A stretch of 43,564 bases of DNA from Clostridiales bacterium (GCA_019417465.1 DXVF01000014.1:1-43564), one strand, 5' to 3'; positions 8,663 through 18,642 are shown, numbered from the stretch's first letter. Numbers and translations are program-made. The notes: generated from the letters alone by a model not told the origin.

Positions 8663-8823
8663 GGTTCTTAAGGTATAATATATATTTTAAAAAATGGAGC
8701 TTCGACCATGAGTCGCCATTCTTACTTCTGTTTATAGTGTGTATCTAAACTCTGAATCTGGCACAAACTTTAAGCGCCTTCGAGAACGGAATTTTTTAAA
8801 ATATATATTATACCTTAAGAACC
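8663..8823. repeat. Hairpin element A (33-bp perfect inverted repeats, 95-nt core)
   Basis: Left arm 8663-8695 and right arm 8791-8823 are perfect reverse complements (start GGTTCTTAAGG). The 95-nt core (8696-8790) contains small hairpins: CGAC/GTCG, GTTTA/TAAAC and GGCAC/GCGCC. The same core, with four differences, lies inverted at 9082-9176. No ORF is present. It is a MITE-like element or a structured RNA. Confidence 0.85.
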
Positions 8824-9049
8824 GGAGTACAGGCACACATCTTTAAACAAACTCATTTGTCAAAATGCAATTTATATAATCATATTATATACGAATTAAA
8901 AATATGATTATAGTATTGAAAATTATGTAAAATTTATATATAATATTAAGGAGTAAATGCTTAAAGAATTTAGTTTGGTGTAAAATTGAAGTGTGTTGTA
9001 TGGAATATAGATTGGAGTGAACAATGTTTGAGTTTGGTGCCTATGGTCC

Positions 9050-9208
9050 GGTTTCAATGTCTGATATATATATTAAAAAATTCCGTTCTCGAAGGCGCTT
9101 AAAGTTTGTGCCAGATTCAGAGTTTAGATACACACTATAAACAGAAACAGGAATAGCGACTCATGGTCGAAGCTCCATTTTTTAATATATATATCAGACA
9201 TTGAAACC
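9050..9208. repeat. Hairpin element B (32-bp perfect inverted repeats, same core inverted)
   Basis: Arms 9050-9081 and 9177-9208 are perfect reverse complements (start GGTTTCAATGTC). The core at 9082-9176 is the reverse complement of the element A core with 91 of 95 bases the same. The arms keep the GGTT ends and the AT-rich inner part of A, but their middle (TCAATGTCTG) differs while remaining fully self-complementary. Confidence 0.85.
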
Positions 9209-9231
9209 TAGTGTGAGGAAGGAATGAATAG

Positions 9232-9306
9232 TTTCTTGGATATAAAGGAACTTCTTGTCCAGACCAAATAGCTATAGCACTAGAAAAATATAAAAAAGAG
9301 GTTTAA
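9232..9306 (+). pseudogene. C-terminal remnant of a TSCPD-domain protein
   Basis: The 24-codon tail reads FLGYKGTSCPDQIAIALEKY, containing the TSCPD signature of a small four-Cys protein family. It starts right after an in-frame TAG and 23 bases downstream of element B; no N-terminal part is visible upstream. The element or its arrival may have destroyed the gene. The tail ends 6 bases before the mfd start. Confidence 0.6.
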
Positions 9307-9312
9307 AGTAAA

Positions 9313-12300
9313 ATGAATTTTTTGACTCAGGATTTAGGAAAATTACCTTTATTTACATCATATTTAAAAGGAATTAATAAAGGCCAGGTATTGTTATCTG
9401 GTCTATCTGACGTCTCAAAAGTTCAAATAGTCTGTGCAACAAATGAATTTGCAAGTAAACCAGTATGCATTATTACATATAATGAATTACAGGCTAAAAG
9501 AATTATAAATGATTTAAAATTCTTTCAAGATAATGTGAGATTTTTTCCTAAAAGGGAAATTGTTACATATGATTTTGTAGCTGAAAGCAAAGATTTACCA
9601 TATGAGAGAATAGAGGTCTTAAATAATATTCAAAATGGAAATATAAATATAGTTGTAACAACAATAGAAGCTATAATGCAAAATATGATTTCTAAAAAAT
9701 CCTTATATAAAAATGTTATAAATTTAAAAGTTGGTGTAGAGTATTCTTTAGAAAAACTTAAAAACAAGCTAATAGAACTTGGGTATGAAAGAGCAGAATT
9801 AGTGGAATCTAGAGGTACTTTTAGTGTAAGAGGTGGAATTATCGATGTTGCTATTTCTGAAAATGAAGGGATTAGAATAGAATTTTGGGGAGATGAGGTA
9901 GATTCTATAAGAAATTTTAAACTTTCATCTCAAAGATCTAATTATAATATGCAAGAGGTAAAAATATATCCTGCTCATGAGTTTATATTAGAAAAGTCTT
10001 TAGAAGAAGTTACAAATACTATATTAGAACAAAATATAGCAAATAGAGAAATACAAGAGATTATTAATTTAGATATAGAAGAAATTAGGGAAGGAAATTA
10101 CTTTAGTAAAATAGATAAATATTTTAATTCTTTTTATTCAGAAAAAAGTAATTTTTTAGATTTTTTATCAGAAGATACTATTATATTTTTAGATGAAGAT
10201 TCTAAAATCTCTAAAAGAACAGAAAATATAGTAGAAGATAATAAAAAACTAGTGAATAGTCTAATAGAAAAAAATAAAGTTGTACCAGATTCTATAAAAA
10301 ATATAAGTGAATATGAATACGATATTGAATATGGTAAAATTGTATATTTAGAAAAAGAAGCGATAGCTAATAAAAAGAAAATAGAGAGACAGTATCATTT
10401 TCATTATAGGGAAGTTAATTTCTTTAAGAGTGAAACAAATATGATTATAGATGAATTAAAATCTGCGATAGATAGTAAAAAGAAGGTTGCTTTATTAGGT
10501 GGAAATGAAAATACGGTAAGAAAGATGTCTCTTTTACTTGCAGAATATGATATTCCACACTTATATACTGAAAATCCAGAAGAAAAAGACTTAAAGGAAG
10601 GAATTTGTTTAGTAACAAAAGGTACTTTATCTGCTGGTTTTGAGTCTTATGATTTGAATTTATTAGTAATTAGTAGTGAAGAATTTTTGGGTAATGAACA
10701 TAAAAAAAGAAAGTTAAGTCAGGCTTTTAAAGAAGGCGAAAAAGTTGTATTTGCAGATTTAAGAATTGGTGATTTTGTTGTTCATAAATTTCATGGAATT
10801 GGGCAGTTTATTGGTGTAAATACGATTAAAGCAGATAATGTAACAAAAGACTATATCAAAATAAGATATAAAAATGAGGATGTTTTATATGTTCCAACTA
10901 ATAATCTAGATACAATAAGAAAATATATTGGTGGAGGAGAGTCAGTTCCAAGACTTAATAGACTTGGAGGAAAAGAATGGAATAATACTAAAACAAAAGT
11001 AAAATCAAATTTAAGAGAAGTAGCAAGAGAGCTAATAGAGTTATATGCAAAAAGACAAAAAGTAAAAGGGTATGCTTTTTCAAAAGATACTGAATGGCAA
11101 AAGCAGTTTGAAGACAGTTTTCTATATGTAGAAACAGATGATCAATTAAGATGTATTGAAGAAACTAAAAAAGATATGGAAAATGATAAACCAATGGATA
11201 GACTTCTTTGTCGGAGATGTTGGATATGGAAAGACAGAAGTGGCAATAAGAGCAGCTTTTAAAGCTATAATGGATCAAAAACAAGTTGCATATTTGGTGC
11301 CTACTACAGTTTTAGCTAATCAGCAATATGAAGAGTTTAAGACTAGAATGGAAGGTTTTGCTGTTAATGTTGAGCTGTTAAATCGTTTTAGAACTAAAAA
11401 AGAACAAGATGAGGTTGTAAAAAAATTAAAGCTTGGTGAAGTAGATTGTGTAATTGGTACACATAGAATTCTTAGTAAAGATGTAGAGTTTAAGGATTTA
11501 GGTTTGTTAATAATAGATGAAGAGCATCGTTTTGGTGTAAAGGATAAAGAAAAAATAAAGGAGTTAAAAAATAATGTAGATGTTCTTACAATGACTGCAA
11601 CTCCAATACCTAGAACTCTTCATATGTCTATTGTTGGTGTAAGAGATATGTCTGTTATATATGAACCACCACATAATAGAAAACCTGTTCAAACATATGT
11701 ATTAGAATATGATGATGAAGTAATAAAAGAAGCTATTACAAAGGAGCTCGAAAGAGATGGTCAAGTATTTTATCTATTTAATAATGTAGAGGGAATAGAA
11801 AAAAAGGCAGTATTTATTTCTGAGTTGGTTCCAGAAGCAAAAGTAGCATATGCACATGGTAAAATGACAGGTAAGCACTTAGAAGATATAATGATGAGTT
11901 TTATAAAGAAAGAAGTAAATGTATTAGTTTGTACTACAATATTAGAATCTGGAATTGATATACCAAATGCAAATACAATTATCGTAGAAAATGCAGATAG
12001 ATTAGGACTAGCACAGCTTTATCAAATTAGAGGTAGAGTAGGAAGATCTGACAAACAAGCTTATGCATTTGTGACATATAGACGTGATAAACTACTTACA
12101 GAAGTTGCAGATAAAAGATTAAAAGCAATTAAGGAATTTACAGAGTTTGGTTCTGGATTTAGAATTGCAATGAGAGACTTGGAAATTAGAGGTGCAGGAA
12201 GTTTGCTTCGGAGAAATACAACATGGTCACATGGAACAAGTTGGGTATGATACATATTGTAAATTATTAGATGAAGTGGTAAAAGAAATGCAAGGTGTAA

Positions 12301-12767
12301 AAATGGAAGAAGAAAAAGATGTTCAAATTGATATGAATATTTCAAGCTTTATTCCAGATGAATATATAGAAAATAGTAGCCAAAAAATTGAGATTTATCA
12401 AGATATTGCACTTAGCAAAGATGAAGAAGATTTAGTAGAAGTAATAGATGAAATAATAGATAGATATGGAAAAATGCCACAAGAAGTAGAGAATTTAATA
12501 GAAATTGCTAGAATAAAAAATCTTTGTAAAAAATCAAATATTTTAAAAATTGTACAAAGAAAAGATACTGTAGTTTTCTATTTTGATGTAGAGAGCTTTA
12601 ATATGGAAATTATAGATTCATTAATAAAAGAGTATAGAAATTTAATTAAATTTTCTCCTGGAAGGGAGCCATATATTACATTAACTTTAGGTACGACTTC
12701 AGAAGAGAAGATTATAGAGAAGACTAAAGAATTTTTGGGGAAATGTTTGAATGGGCAAGTGGAGTAG
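9313..12767 (+). CDS. mfd: Transcription-repair coupling factor Mfd (two +1 shifts at CGG)
   Basis: Mfd removes RNA polymerase stalled at DNA lesions and recruits UvrA. The domains are in order: UvrB-like N-terminus, RNA polymerase-interacting CarD-like domain (GDFVVHKFHGIGQF, residues about 490-505), translocase motifs (GDVGYGKTEVA Walker A; IIDEEHRFG; TATPIPRTL; GRVGRS), and TRCF C-terminal domain. The gene is split over three frames. Dropping C of CGG at 11212 gives LLC-Gly634-DVGYGKT. Dropping C of CGG at 12209 gives SLL-Gly966-EIQHGHMEQ. The result is 1150 residues, the normal Mfd length. Without the first shift there is no Walker A motif, so the protein would be dead. Confidence 0.93.
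11212..11214 (+). other. mfd: In-frame CGG +1 recoding site 1 in mfd
   Basis: TGT CGG A. In-frame reading gives RRCWIW and ends at 11262. The +1 reading restores the Walker A motif GDVGYGKT immediately after Cys633. Confidence 0.9.
12209..12211 (+). other. mfd: In-frame CGG +1 recoding site 2 in mfd
   Basis: CTT CGG A. In-frame reading stops at 12250. The +1 reading gives GEIQHGHMEQVGYDTY and the whole TRCF domain. Confidence 0.9.
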
Positions 12768-12895
12768 ATAATTAGTTAGTTTGTAGCTTTAAAATTAGCC
12801 GTCAAAACTCCATGAAAGTAAATGTTTTTGAGATTATAATGGTTTCCTTATATAATTTAAGAAAAAGTTAATAATATATGTTAAGAGGAGTATAT

Positions 12896-13696
12896 ATGCA
12901 AGTAATAACAAGTAAAGAAAATGATTCTGTAAAAAGAATAAAAAAATTAAAAGAAAAGAAATATAGAGATGAAGAAAATTGCTATATAATTGAAGGGATT
13001 AAATTGATAAAAGAGGCAATAGAGGAAAATCAAGATATAAAGTCGATTGTAATTTGTGAAGATTGCGTAAATGATGGTAGCATAGACCAAAAAACTTTAT
13101 ATGAAATTGCAAGATTTGATTGTATTTATGTAACTGAAAAAGTGTTTAAGTTTATAACAGATGTTTCTAATCCACAAGGAATTTTAGCAGTACTTGAAAA
13201 GAATAATCATAGTGATAAAATAAATTATGTAGAAGATATAATTATTGTGCTTGATGGATTACAAGATCCAGGAAATTTAGGTACAATTTTAAGAACTATA
13301 GATAGTGCTAATTTAAAGCAAGTTATTTTATCGAAAGATACAGCAGATGTGTATAATCCAAAAGTTGTAAGATCAACAATGGGAGCAATTTTTAGAGTAA
13401 ATATTATAGAAAGCGAAGATTTAGTCAAAACTTTACAGAAATTGAAAGAAAATGGATATGAAACAGTTGTTACTTCCCTTGATACAAAAAATAGTGTATA
13501 TGATATAGAATATAAGAAAAAGGTAATAGTTATTGGAAATGAAGCAAATGGTGTTTCTAAGGAGATTCAAGATTTTGCAGACCATAAAGTAAAAATTCCT
13601 ATGCTTGGTAAAACAGAAAGTTTAAATGCATCTGTAGCTGCTGGAATTATGATTTATGAATATGTAAGAGAAGTGGTTATAGGTGGGCTGTCTTAG
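12896..13696 (+). CDS. TrmH/SpoU-family RNA 2'-O-ribose methyltransferase
   Basis: A 266-residue protein with an N-terminal substrate-binding domain and the SPOUT catalytic fold. The three SpoU motifs are visible: LDGLQDPGNLGTILRT (motif 1), VIGNEANGVSKEI (motif 2) and IPMLGKTESLNASVAAGI (motif 3), which form the trefoil knot that binds S-adenosylmethionine. It probably methylates rRNA, as TsnR-like relatives do; the exact target is not clear. The ATG at 12896 follows AAGAGGAG; the upstream ATG at 12878 overlaps that site and is unlikely. Intact, with no in-frame CGG. Confidence 0.85.
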   Translation: MQVITSKENDSVKRIKKLKEKKYRDEENCYIIEGIKLIKEAIEENQDIKSIVICEDCVNDGSIDQKTLYEIARFDCIYVTEKVFKFITDVSNPQGILAVLEKNNHSDKINYVEDIIIVLDGLQDPGNLGTILRTIDSANLKQVILSKDTADVYNPKVVRSTMGAIFRVNIIESEDLVKTLQKLKENGYETVVTSLDTKNSVYDIEYKKKVIVIGNEANGVSKEIQDFADHKVKIPMLGKTESLNASVAAGIMIYEYVREVVIGGLS

Positions 13697-13908
13697 GAGT
13701 TTTAATGAACGGATTTGCTATATTAAAATATAATCACTAACTAATAATTATGTTTCTGACTTGTATAATGAAGAATATGAGGAATATGAATTTAGAATTT
13801 GAAAATAATACTTAAGTAGATATAAGAATAAAAGTTGGATAAAAAGATATGTGTATAGTAAATCAACAAAACTCGTTATAAAAATGTGGAAAAACACGCA
13901 AAAGTCAT

Positions 13909-13937
13909 TTGACTATTGTGCAAAAATATCATATAAT
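13909..13937 (+). promoter_or_regulatory. Sigma-A-type promoter of the DUF4143 ATPase gene
   Basis: TTGACT at 13909-13914, a 17-base spacer, and TATAAT at 13932-13937, 20 bases before the ATG at 13957. The rest of the 260-base gap from 13697 holds only a short degenerate ORF tail. Confidence 0.75.
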
Positions 13938-13956
13938 ATATCTTGAAGGTGATATA

Positions 13957-15270
13957 ATGTATAGAAATAAGATAGAGGAATTAATAAAATGGAAGAATTC
14001 CAAAGATAGGAAACCTCTTGTAATAAGAGGTTCAAGACAAGTAGGTAAAACTTGGTTAATGAAAGAATTTGGTAAGAAGAATTATGAAAAATATGCGTAT
14101 ATAAACTTTGATGCTAATGACAGAATGAAACAACTTTTTTCAGGAAACTTTGATATAGATAGAATTGTACAAGGTTTAAAATTAGAAAGTGGAGTAAACA
14201 TAGAAGCGAAAAATACACTTATAATTTTTGATGAAGTACAAGAAACGCCAAAAGCATTAACAGCATTAAAATATTTTTGCGAGAATGCAAACGAATTTCA
14301 TATTATAGCTGCAGGTTCTTTATTAGGAGTCGCAATACATGAGGGAACTTCATTTCCAGTCGGAAAAGTAGACTTTATGGATTTATATCCATTGACTTTT
14401 TGTGAATTTTTACAAGCATTAGAGCAAGATGAACTAGCCAAATTAATAAAAAAGAATGACAATGACTTTATAAATATTTTTGCTGATAAATTAAAAGATT
14501 ACTTAAAACAATATTTATATATTGGAGGAATGCCAGAAGTTGTAAGTGCATATGCAAAAAATAGAGATTTTAATGAAGTTAGAAAAAAGCAAGAAGTTTT
14601 ATTACAAGCTTATGAGCAAGATTTTTCAAAGCATGCACCAAATAATATAGTACCAAGAATAAGACAATTGTGGAATAATATACCAACACAATTAGCAAAA
14701 GAAAACAAAAAGTTTATTTATGGACTTGTAAAAGAAGGGGCTCGAGCAAGAGAATATGAAATTGCATTATCATGGTTAATTGATTGTGGGTTAGTATATC
14801 AAATAAATAGAGTGAATGATTGCAAAGTTCCATTATCTGCATATCAAGACTTTAGTGCTTTTAAATTATACTTATTAGATGTAGGTTTATTATGTGCAAT
14901 GGCAAAAATAGATGCACAAACTATTTTAGACGGAAATAGCATATTTATGGAATTTAAAGGATCTCTAGCAGAGCAATTTGTATTATCAGAATTAAAGGCT
15001 AATACTTCTTTACCAATTTTTTATTGGACTGCAAAAAATGGTATTGCGGAAGTAGATTTTATGACACAGGTAGGAAAGAATAATATTCCGATCGAAGTAA
15101 AATCAAATGAAAATCTACAAGCAAAAAGCTTAAAATCATTTGTTCAAAGATATAACACAAAAATAAATGTACGAACATCAATGTCGAATTATAGACGAGA
15201 AGACTGGTTAGTAAATATTCCCTTATATATGATTGGAAATATAGAAAGTATAGTTACTAAGAAATGTTAA
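13957..15270 (+). CDS. AAA ATPase with DUF4143 nuclease-like C-terminus
   Basis: A 437-residue protein. The N-terminal AAA_14 domain has Walker A (GSRQVGKTW, about residues 25-33) and Walker B (LIIFDEVQETP). The C-terminal DUF4143 region ends with a PD-(D/E)xK-like pattern (GIAEVDFMTQ ... PIEVKS), suggesting nuclease relatedness. Such proteins are common, patchy accessory genes of uncertain role. It has its own promoter and ribosome binding site (GAAGGTGAT). Its position between housekeeping genes and patchy distribution suggest acquisition, yet base composition matches the host and it has no in-frame CGG. Confidence 0.85.
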   Translation: MYRNKIEELIKWKNSKDRKPLVIRGSRQVGKTWLMKEFGKKNYEKYAYINFDANDRMKQLFSGNFDIDRIVQGLKLESGVNIEAKNTLIIFDEVQETPKALTALKYFCENANEFHIIAAGSLLGVAIHEGTSFPVGKVDFMDLYPLTFCEFLQALEQDELAKLIKKNDNDFINIFADKLKDYLKQYLYIGGMPEVVSAYAKNRDFNEVRKKQEVLLQAYEQDFSKHAPNNIVPRIRQLWNNIPTQLAKENKKFIYGLVKEGARAREYEIALSWLIDCGLVYQINRVNDCKVPLSAYQDFSAFKLYLLDVGLLCAMAKIDAQTILDGNSIFMEFKGSLAEQFVLSELKANTSLPIFYWTAKNGIAEVDFMTQVGKNNIPIEVKSNENLQAKSLKSFVQRYNTKINVRTSMSNYRREDWLVNIPLYMIGNIESIVTKKC

Positions 15271-15299
15271 TATATATTTGCGAAAGGAATAGTGTATAA

Positions 15300-15869
15300 A
15301 TGAAAATAATACTTGCATCACAATCCCCAAGAAGAAAAGAGTTATTAGATTTAATGGGGCTAAAATATGAAGTAATTGTTAGTAATGCGGATGAAACTTT
15401 TGAAGAAGGTTTAACTATAGAAGAACAATCTAAGAGACTTGCATACATAAAATCAAAAACAATATTTGAACAAACAAGTGGAGATAGAATTGTAATTGGT
15501 TCAGATACAATGGTTTTAAAAGATGGAAAGATATATGAAAAACCAGTAGATAATGAAGATGCAAAAAGAATGCTAAAAGAACTTAAAAATTCAAAGGTGC
15601 AAGCAATTACTAGTCTAGCTGTTTTAGTACAAGAAGGAGATGTATATAAAGAATATATAGATTATGATATTGTAGATATTTATATAAAAGATATGAGTGA
15701 TAAAGAAATTGATAATTGGATTAAAACAGGTAACCCATTAGATAAAGCAGGAGCATTTGCTGTTCAGACTAGTTTTTGTGTATTTATAGAGAAAATATTT
15801 GGAAATCATACTACTGCTATTGGTTTACCAACACATAAGTTATATGATTTTATAAAAGAATATATATAA
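15300..15869 (+). CDS. maf: Maf nucleoside triphosphate pyrophosphatase
   Basis: A 189-residue Maf/Ham1-like protein that hydrolyses non-canonical or modified nucleotides (dTTP/UTP type). Family signatures: LASQSPRRKELLDLMG at the N-terminus, SDTMV, EKPVDNEDAKRML, and the C-terminal GLPTHKLYDF. The length is typical. The start ATG follows AAAGGAATAG. A terminator follows at once, so it forms the end of a short transcript with the ATPase gene or a transcript of its own. Confidence 0.9.
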   Translation: MKIILASQSPRRKELLDLMGLKYEVIVSNADETFEEGLTIEEQSKRLAYIKSKTIFEQTSGDRIVIGSDTMVLKDGKIYEKPVDNEDAKRMLKELKNSKVQAITSLAVLVQEGDVYKEYIDYDIVDIYIKDMSDKEIDNWIKTGNPLDKAGAFAVQTSFCVFIEKIFGNHTTAIGLPTHKLYDFIKEYI

Positions 15870-15881
15870 ATTTTAAAATAT

Positions 15882-15929
15882 AAATCCACTAAAAATATGG
15901 TATAAACCATTGAATTTTAGTGGATTTTT
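15882..15929 (+). terminator. Terminator after maf
   Basis: AAATCCACTAAAA (15882-15894) pairs with TTTTAGTGGATTT (15915-15927), followed by T residues. Confidence 0.8.
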
Positions 15930-16009
15930 GATATAATAATACAAACTTAAAGGTAGTGACATCAAAAAAATATAAATTGCTACCTAAAAAAATAAAAAAG
16001 GAGACAAGA

Positions 16010-17761
16010 ATGAAAAATAGATATAGAGACTATAATTGTGGAGAATTAAATATTAAAAATGTTGGAGAAACTGTTAAACTTGCAGGTTGGGTTCAAAGAA
16101 TAAGAAATTTAGGTGCAATGAAATTTATAGATTTAAGAGATGAATTTGGAATAACTCAAGCTGTTATATCAGACTTAGAAAAAGTTAAAGAAGAATTAGT
16201 AACAGAATGTGTAATTTCTGTTGAAGGAAAAGTTGTAGAAAGAACAAATAAAAATAATAAAATTCCTACAGGAGAGATAGAAATAGAAGTGAATAAAATA
16301 GAAATGCTTGGAAAATGTAAAAATGTACTTCCTTTCGAAATTAATTCAGAAAAAGTAGATATTTCATCTGTAAGAGAAGACTTAAGATTAGAATATAGAT
16401 TTTTAGATTTAAGAAATGATAGAATACATAATAATATTTTACTACGTTCTAAAATAATGAAATCATTAAGAAATAAAATGGATGAATTAGGATTTACAGA
16501 AATACAAACACCGATTTTAGCTAATTCATCACCAGAAGGTGCTAGAGACTACTTAGTACCAAGTAGATTACATGCGGGAGAATTTTATGCACTTCCACAA
16601 GCACCACAACAATTTAAACAATTACTAATGGTTTCAGGATTTAATAAATATTATCAAATAGCACCATGTTTTAGAGATGAAGACCCAAGAGCAGATAGAG
16701 CTCCAGGTGAATTTTATCAGCTAGATTATGAAATGAGTTTTGCAACTCAAGATGATGTTTTCGAAGTGGCCGAAAGTGTTGTTCCATATGTATTTAAAGA
16801 AAATACAAATTGGAAAGTAGATGATGGGCCTTTTGTGCGTATACCATATCTAGAAGCAATGGAAAAATATGGAATAGATAAACCAGATCTAAGAAATCCA
16901 TTAATTATACAAGATGCAACTGAATTATTTGAAAATACAGATTTCAACGCTTTTAAAGGAAAAACAGTAAAAATAATAGTAGTTCCAAATGGAGCGTCTC
17001 AAGGACGTAAATTTTTTGATGGAATGGATGCTTTTGCAAAAGAGAAAGCGGGGGCAAAAGGTTTAGCTTGGGTTAAAATAGATGAAAATTACGAATATAC
17101 TGGAGGTATTTCTAAATTTATAACAGAAGAAGTTAAAATTGGACTTCAAAAATTAGGGATAAATCATAATGATAGTATTTTCTTTGTTGCAGATGAATTT
17201 AAACTTGCTCAAAAAATAGCAGGACTTGTTAGAATAGAACTTGGAAAACGTTTAAATTTAATAGAAAAAAATGTTTATAAATTCTGTTGGATTGTAGATT
17301 TTCCAATGTATGAATTGTCAGATGAGGGGACAATTGATTTTAATCATAACCCATTTTCTATGCCACAAGGTGGAATTGAAGCTTTAGAAAATATGAATCC
17401 ATTAGATATTTTAGCATATCAGTATGATTTAGTATGTAATGGTTATGAAATGGCATCAGGTGCTGTTAGAAATCATAACCCAGAATTAATGGTTAAAGCT
17501 TTTGAAATAGCAGGATATACAGAAGATGATGTTAAATCAAAATTTGGAGCTCTTTATAATGCTTTTCAATATGGAACACCACCACATGCGGGTGCTGCAC
17601 CAGGTTTAGATAGAATGGTAATGTTAATTTCTGATAGTCAAAATATAAGAGAAGTAATAGCTTTTCCTAAAAATAAAAAAGCAAGAGATGTATTAATGGG
17701 TGCACCATCTAAAGTATCTAAGGAACAATTAAAGGATGTTCATATAAAAATAGAAGAATAA
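16010..17761 (+). CDS. aspS: Aspartyl-tRNA synthetase
   Basis: A class II bacterial-type AspRS of 583 residues that charges tRNA-Asp (and tRNA-Asn if non-discriminating). Order: OB-fold anticodon domain (KLAGWVQRIRNLGAMKFIDLRD), motif 2 (FRDEDPRADRAPGEFYQLD), GAD insertion domain, and motif 3 (GLDRMVMLI). The ATG at 16010 follows AAAAAGGAGACAAGA; the upstream ATG-less extension at 15956 is not conserved. No in-frame CGG occurs in its 583 codons, in contrast to the eleven recoded genes. Apparently monocistronic. Confidence 0.95.
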   Translation: MKNRYRDYNCGELNIKNVGETVKLAGWVQRIRNLGAMKFIDLRDEFGITQAVISDLEKVKEELVTECVISVEGKVVERTNKNNKIPTGEIEIEVNKIEMLGKCKNVLPFEINSEKVDISSVREDLRLEYRFLDLRNDRIHNNILLRSKIMKSLRNKMDELGFTEIQTPILANSSPEGARDYLVPSRLHAGEFYALPQAPQQFKQLLMVSGFNKYYQIAPCFRDEDPRADRAPGEFYQLDYEMSFATQDDVFEVAESVVPYVFKENTNWKVDDGPFVRIPYLEAMEKYGIDKPDLRNPLIIQDATELFENTDFNAFKGKTVKIIVVPNGASQGRKFFDGMDAFAKEKAGAKGLAWVKIDENYEYTGGISKFITEEVKIGLQKLGINHNDSIFFVADEFKLAQKIAGLVRIELGKRLNLIEKNVYKFCWIVDFPMYELSDEGTIDFNHNPFSMPQGGIEALENMNPLDILAYQYDLVCNGYEMASGAVRNHNPELMVKAFEIAGYTEDDVKSKFGALYNAFQYGTPPHAGAAPGLDRMVMLISDSQNIREVIAFPKNKKARDVLMGAPSKVSKEQLKDVHIKIEE

Positions 17762-17833
17762 AGTAAAATCTATTGACCATACAGATGTTTTATGATAGTA
17801 TTTGTTTAAATTTATTTGTAAAGAGGTGATTAT

Positions 17834-18076
17834 ATGGATTTTTCTAAGTCAATTGAAAATAATAAAATATGTCAAATGAAAGAAGTAGTGGAAGAAATAA
17901 AATATAATCAAGAGAAAACAATACAAATTATAGAAAAAAATCATAAAACAAATATGAAAAAGTTACAAAAATTGCAAGAATTTAATGAAATAAGTGATAT
18001 GACAAACACTGTTTTTGAAAATAGAATTTCGAGAATAGAAAAATTGTTAGATGATATTTACTCAAAGATTGCATAA
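17834..18076 (+). CDS. Small coiled-coil hypothetical protein
   Basis: An 80-residue, Lys/Glu/Ile-rich protein predicted to be almost entirely helical (KEVVEEIKYNQEKTIQIIEK; NRISRIEKLLDDIYSKI). Strong AAAGAGGTGAT ribosome binding site and a perfect terminator directly after it, so it is probably a real monocistronic gene. No recognised family, membrane segment or signal peptide. Confidence 0.65.
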   Translation: MDFSKSIENNKICQMKEVVEEIKYNQEKTIQIIEKNHKTNMKKLQKLQEFNEISDMTNTVFENRISRIEKLLDDIYSKIA

Positions 18077-18078
18077 GC

Positions 18079-18118
18079 AAAACACTAAGAAACTTTTGCA
18101 AAAGTTTCTTAGTGTTTT
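18079..18118 (+). terminator. Strong terminator
   Basis: AAACACTAAGAAACTTTTGC pairs perfectly with its reverse complement across 18079-18118 and ends in TTTT. It may serve either strand. Confidence 0.85.
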
Positions 18119-18355
18119 ATATATAAAAGGAAATTTTATAATAGGCTAAAATTTAGCTAATATAGAGATTTTTATTATATAAAATAATTGCACACAATTT
18201 TTTTAGAAAATTGACGCACAAGCCAATAAGAGGATTTACAACATTATAAATAGTCCGATTTTTTGTATAAAATGAATAGTATATTGGTAGTAATAGATAA
18301 AAAATCCTTGAAAAAACATATAGATTAAATTATAATAAAAAAGAGGTGTAAACAA

Positions 18356-18581
18356 ATGAAGTATGGTTTATCAGAAGAAATATATATACAGATAAAAAAA
18401 TAACAAATAAATATTCCAAATATCAATTTAAGATTTTTGGTTCTAGAGCACGAGGAGACTATAAAAAAATTCGGATATTGATATTGCTATATTTGGAGAT
18501 ATAAAAGATGAAGAAGAATATAAAATATTAAATGAATTAGATTTATTTGTAAAGTTGAAAAATAAGATTGAAAATATTTAA
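18356..18581 (+). pseudogene. MNT-type nucleotidyltransferase, two A-run frameshifts
   Basis: The start MKYGLSEEIYIQIKK is followed by a stop in the frame, but moving back one base after AAAAAAA gives ITNKYSKYQFKIFGSRARG, the GSRARG nucleotide-binding signature. A second A7 run, before TTCGGAT, needs the same -1 step to give NSDIDIAIFGD with the catalytic Asp pair. The protein ends early (KNKIENI). MNT domains usually act with a HEPN partner in toxin-antitoxin pairs; no partner is present. Either a decayed gene or one read by slippage at two A7 tracts. The ATG follows AAAAAGAGGTG. Confidence 0.65.
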
Positions 18582-18593
18582 CTTTAAGTGAAT

Positions 18594-18642
18594 AAGCTAA
18601 AAAAGTATGTGTATTATTTAAATACATATACTTTTTTAGCTT
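18594..18642. terminator. Bidirectional terminator
   Basis: AAGCTAAAAAAGTATGTGTA (18594-18613) pairs with 18623-18642, with A and T runs on the two sides. It can end the deacetylase transcript on the - strand. Confidence 0.75.

Noticed and set aside
18450..18480. CGG in frame in the nucleotidyltransferase as a fifteenth recoding site
   Set aside because: Here the +1 reading gives GYC-stop-like nonsense. The conserved frame (NSDIDIAIFG) needs a -1 step at the A run before it, and CGG falls in frame only by accident.
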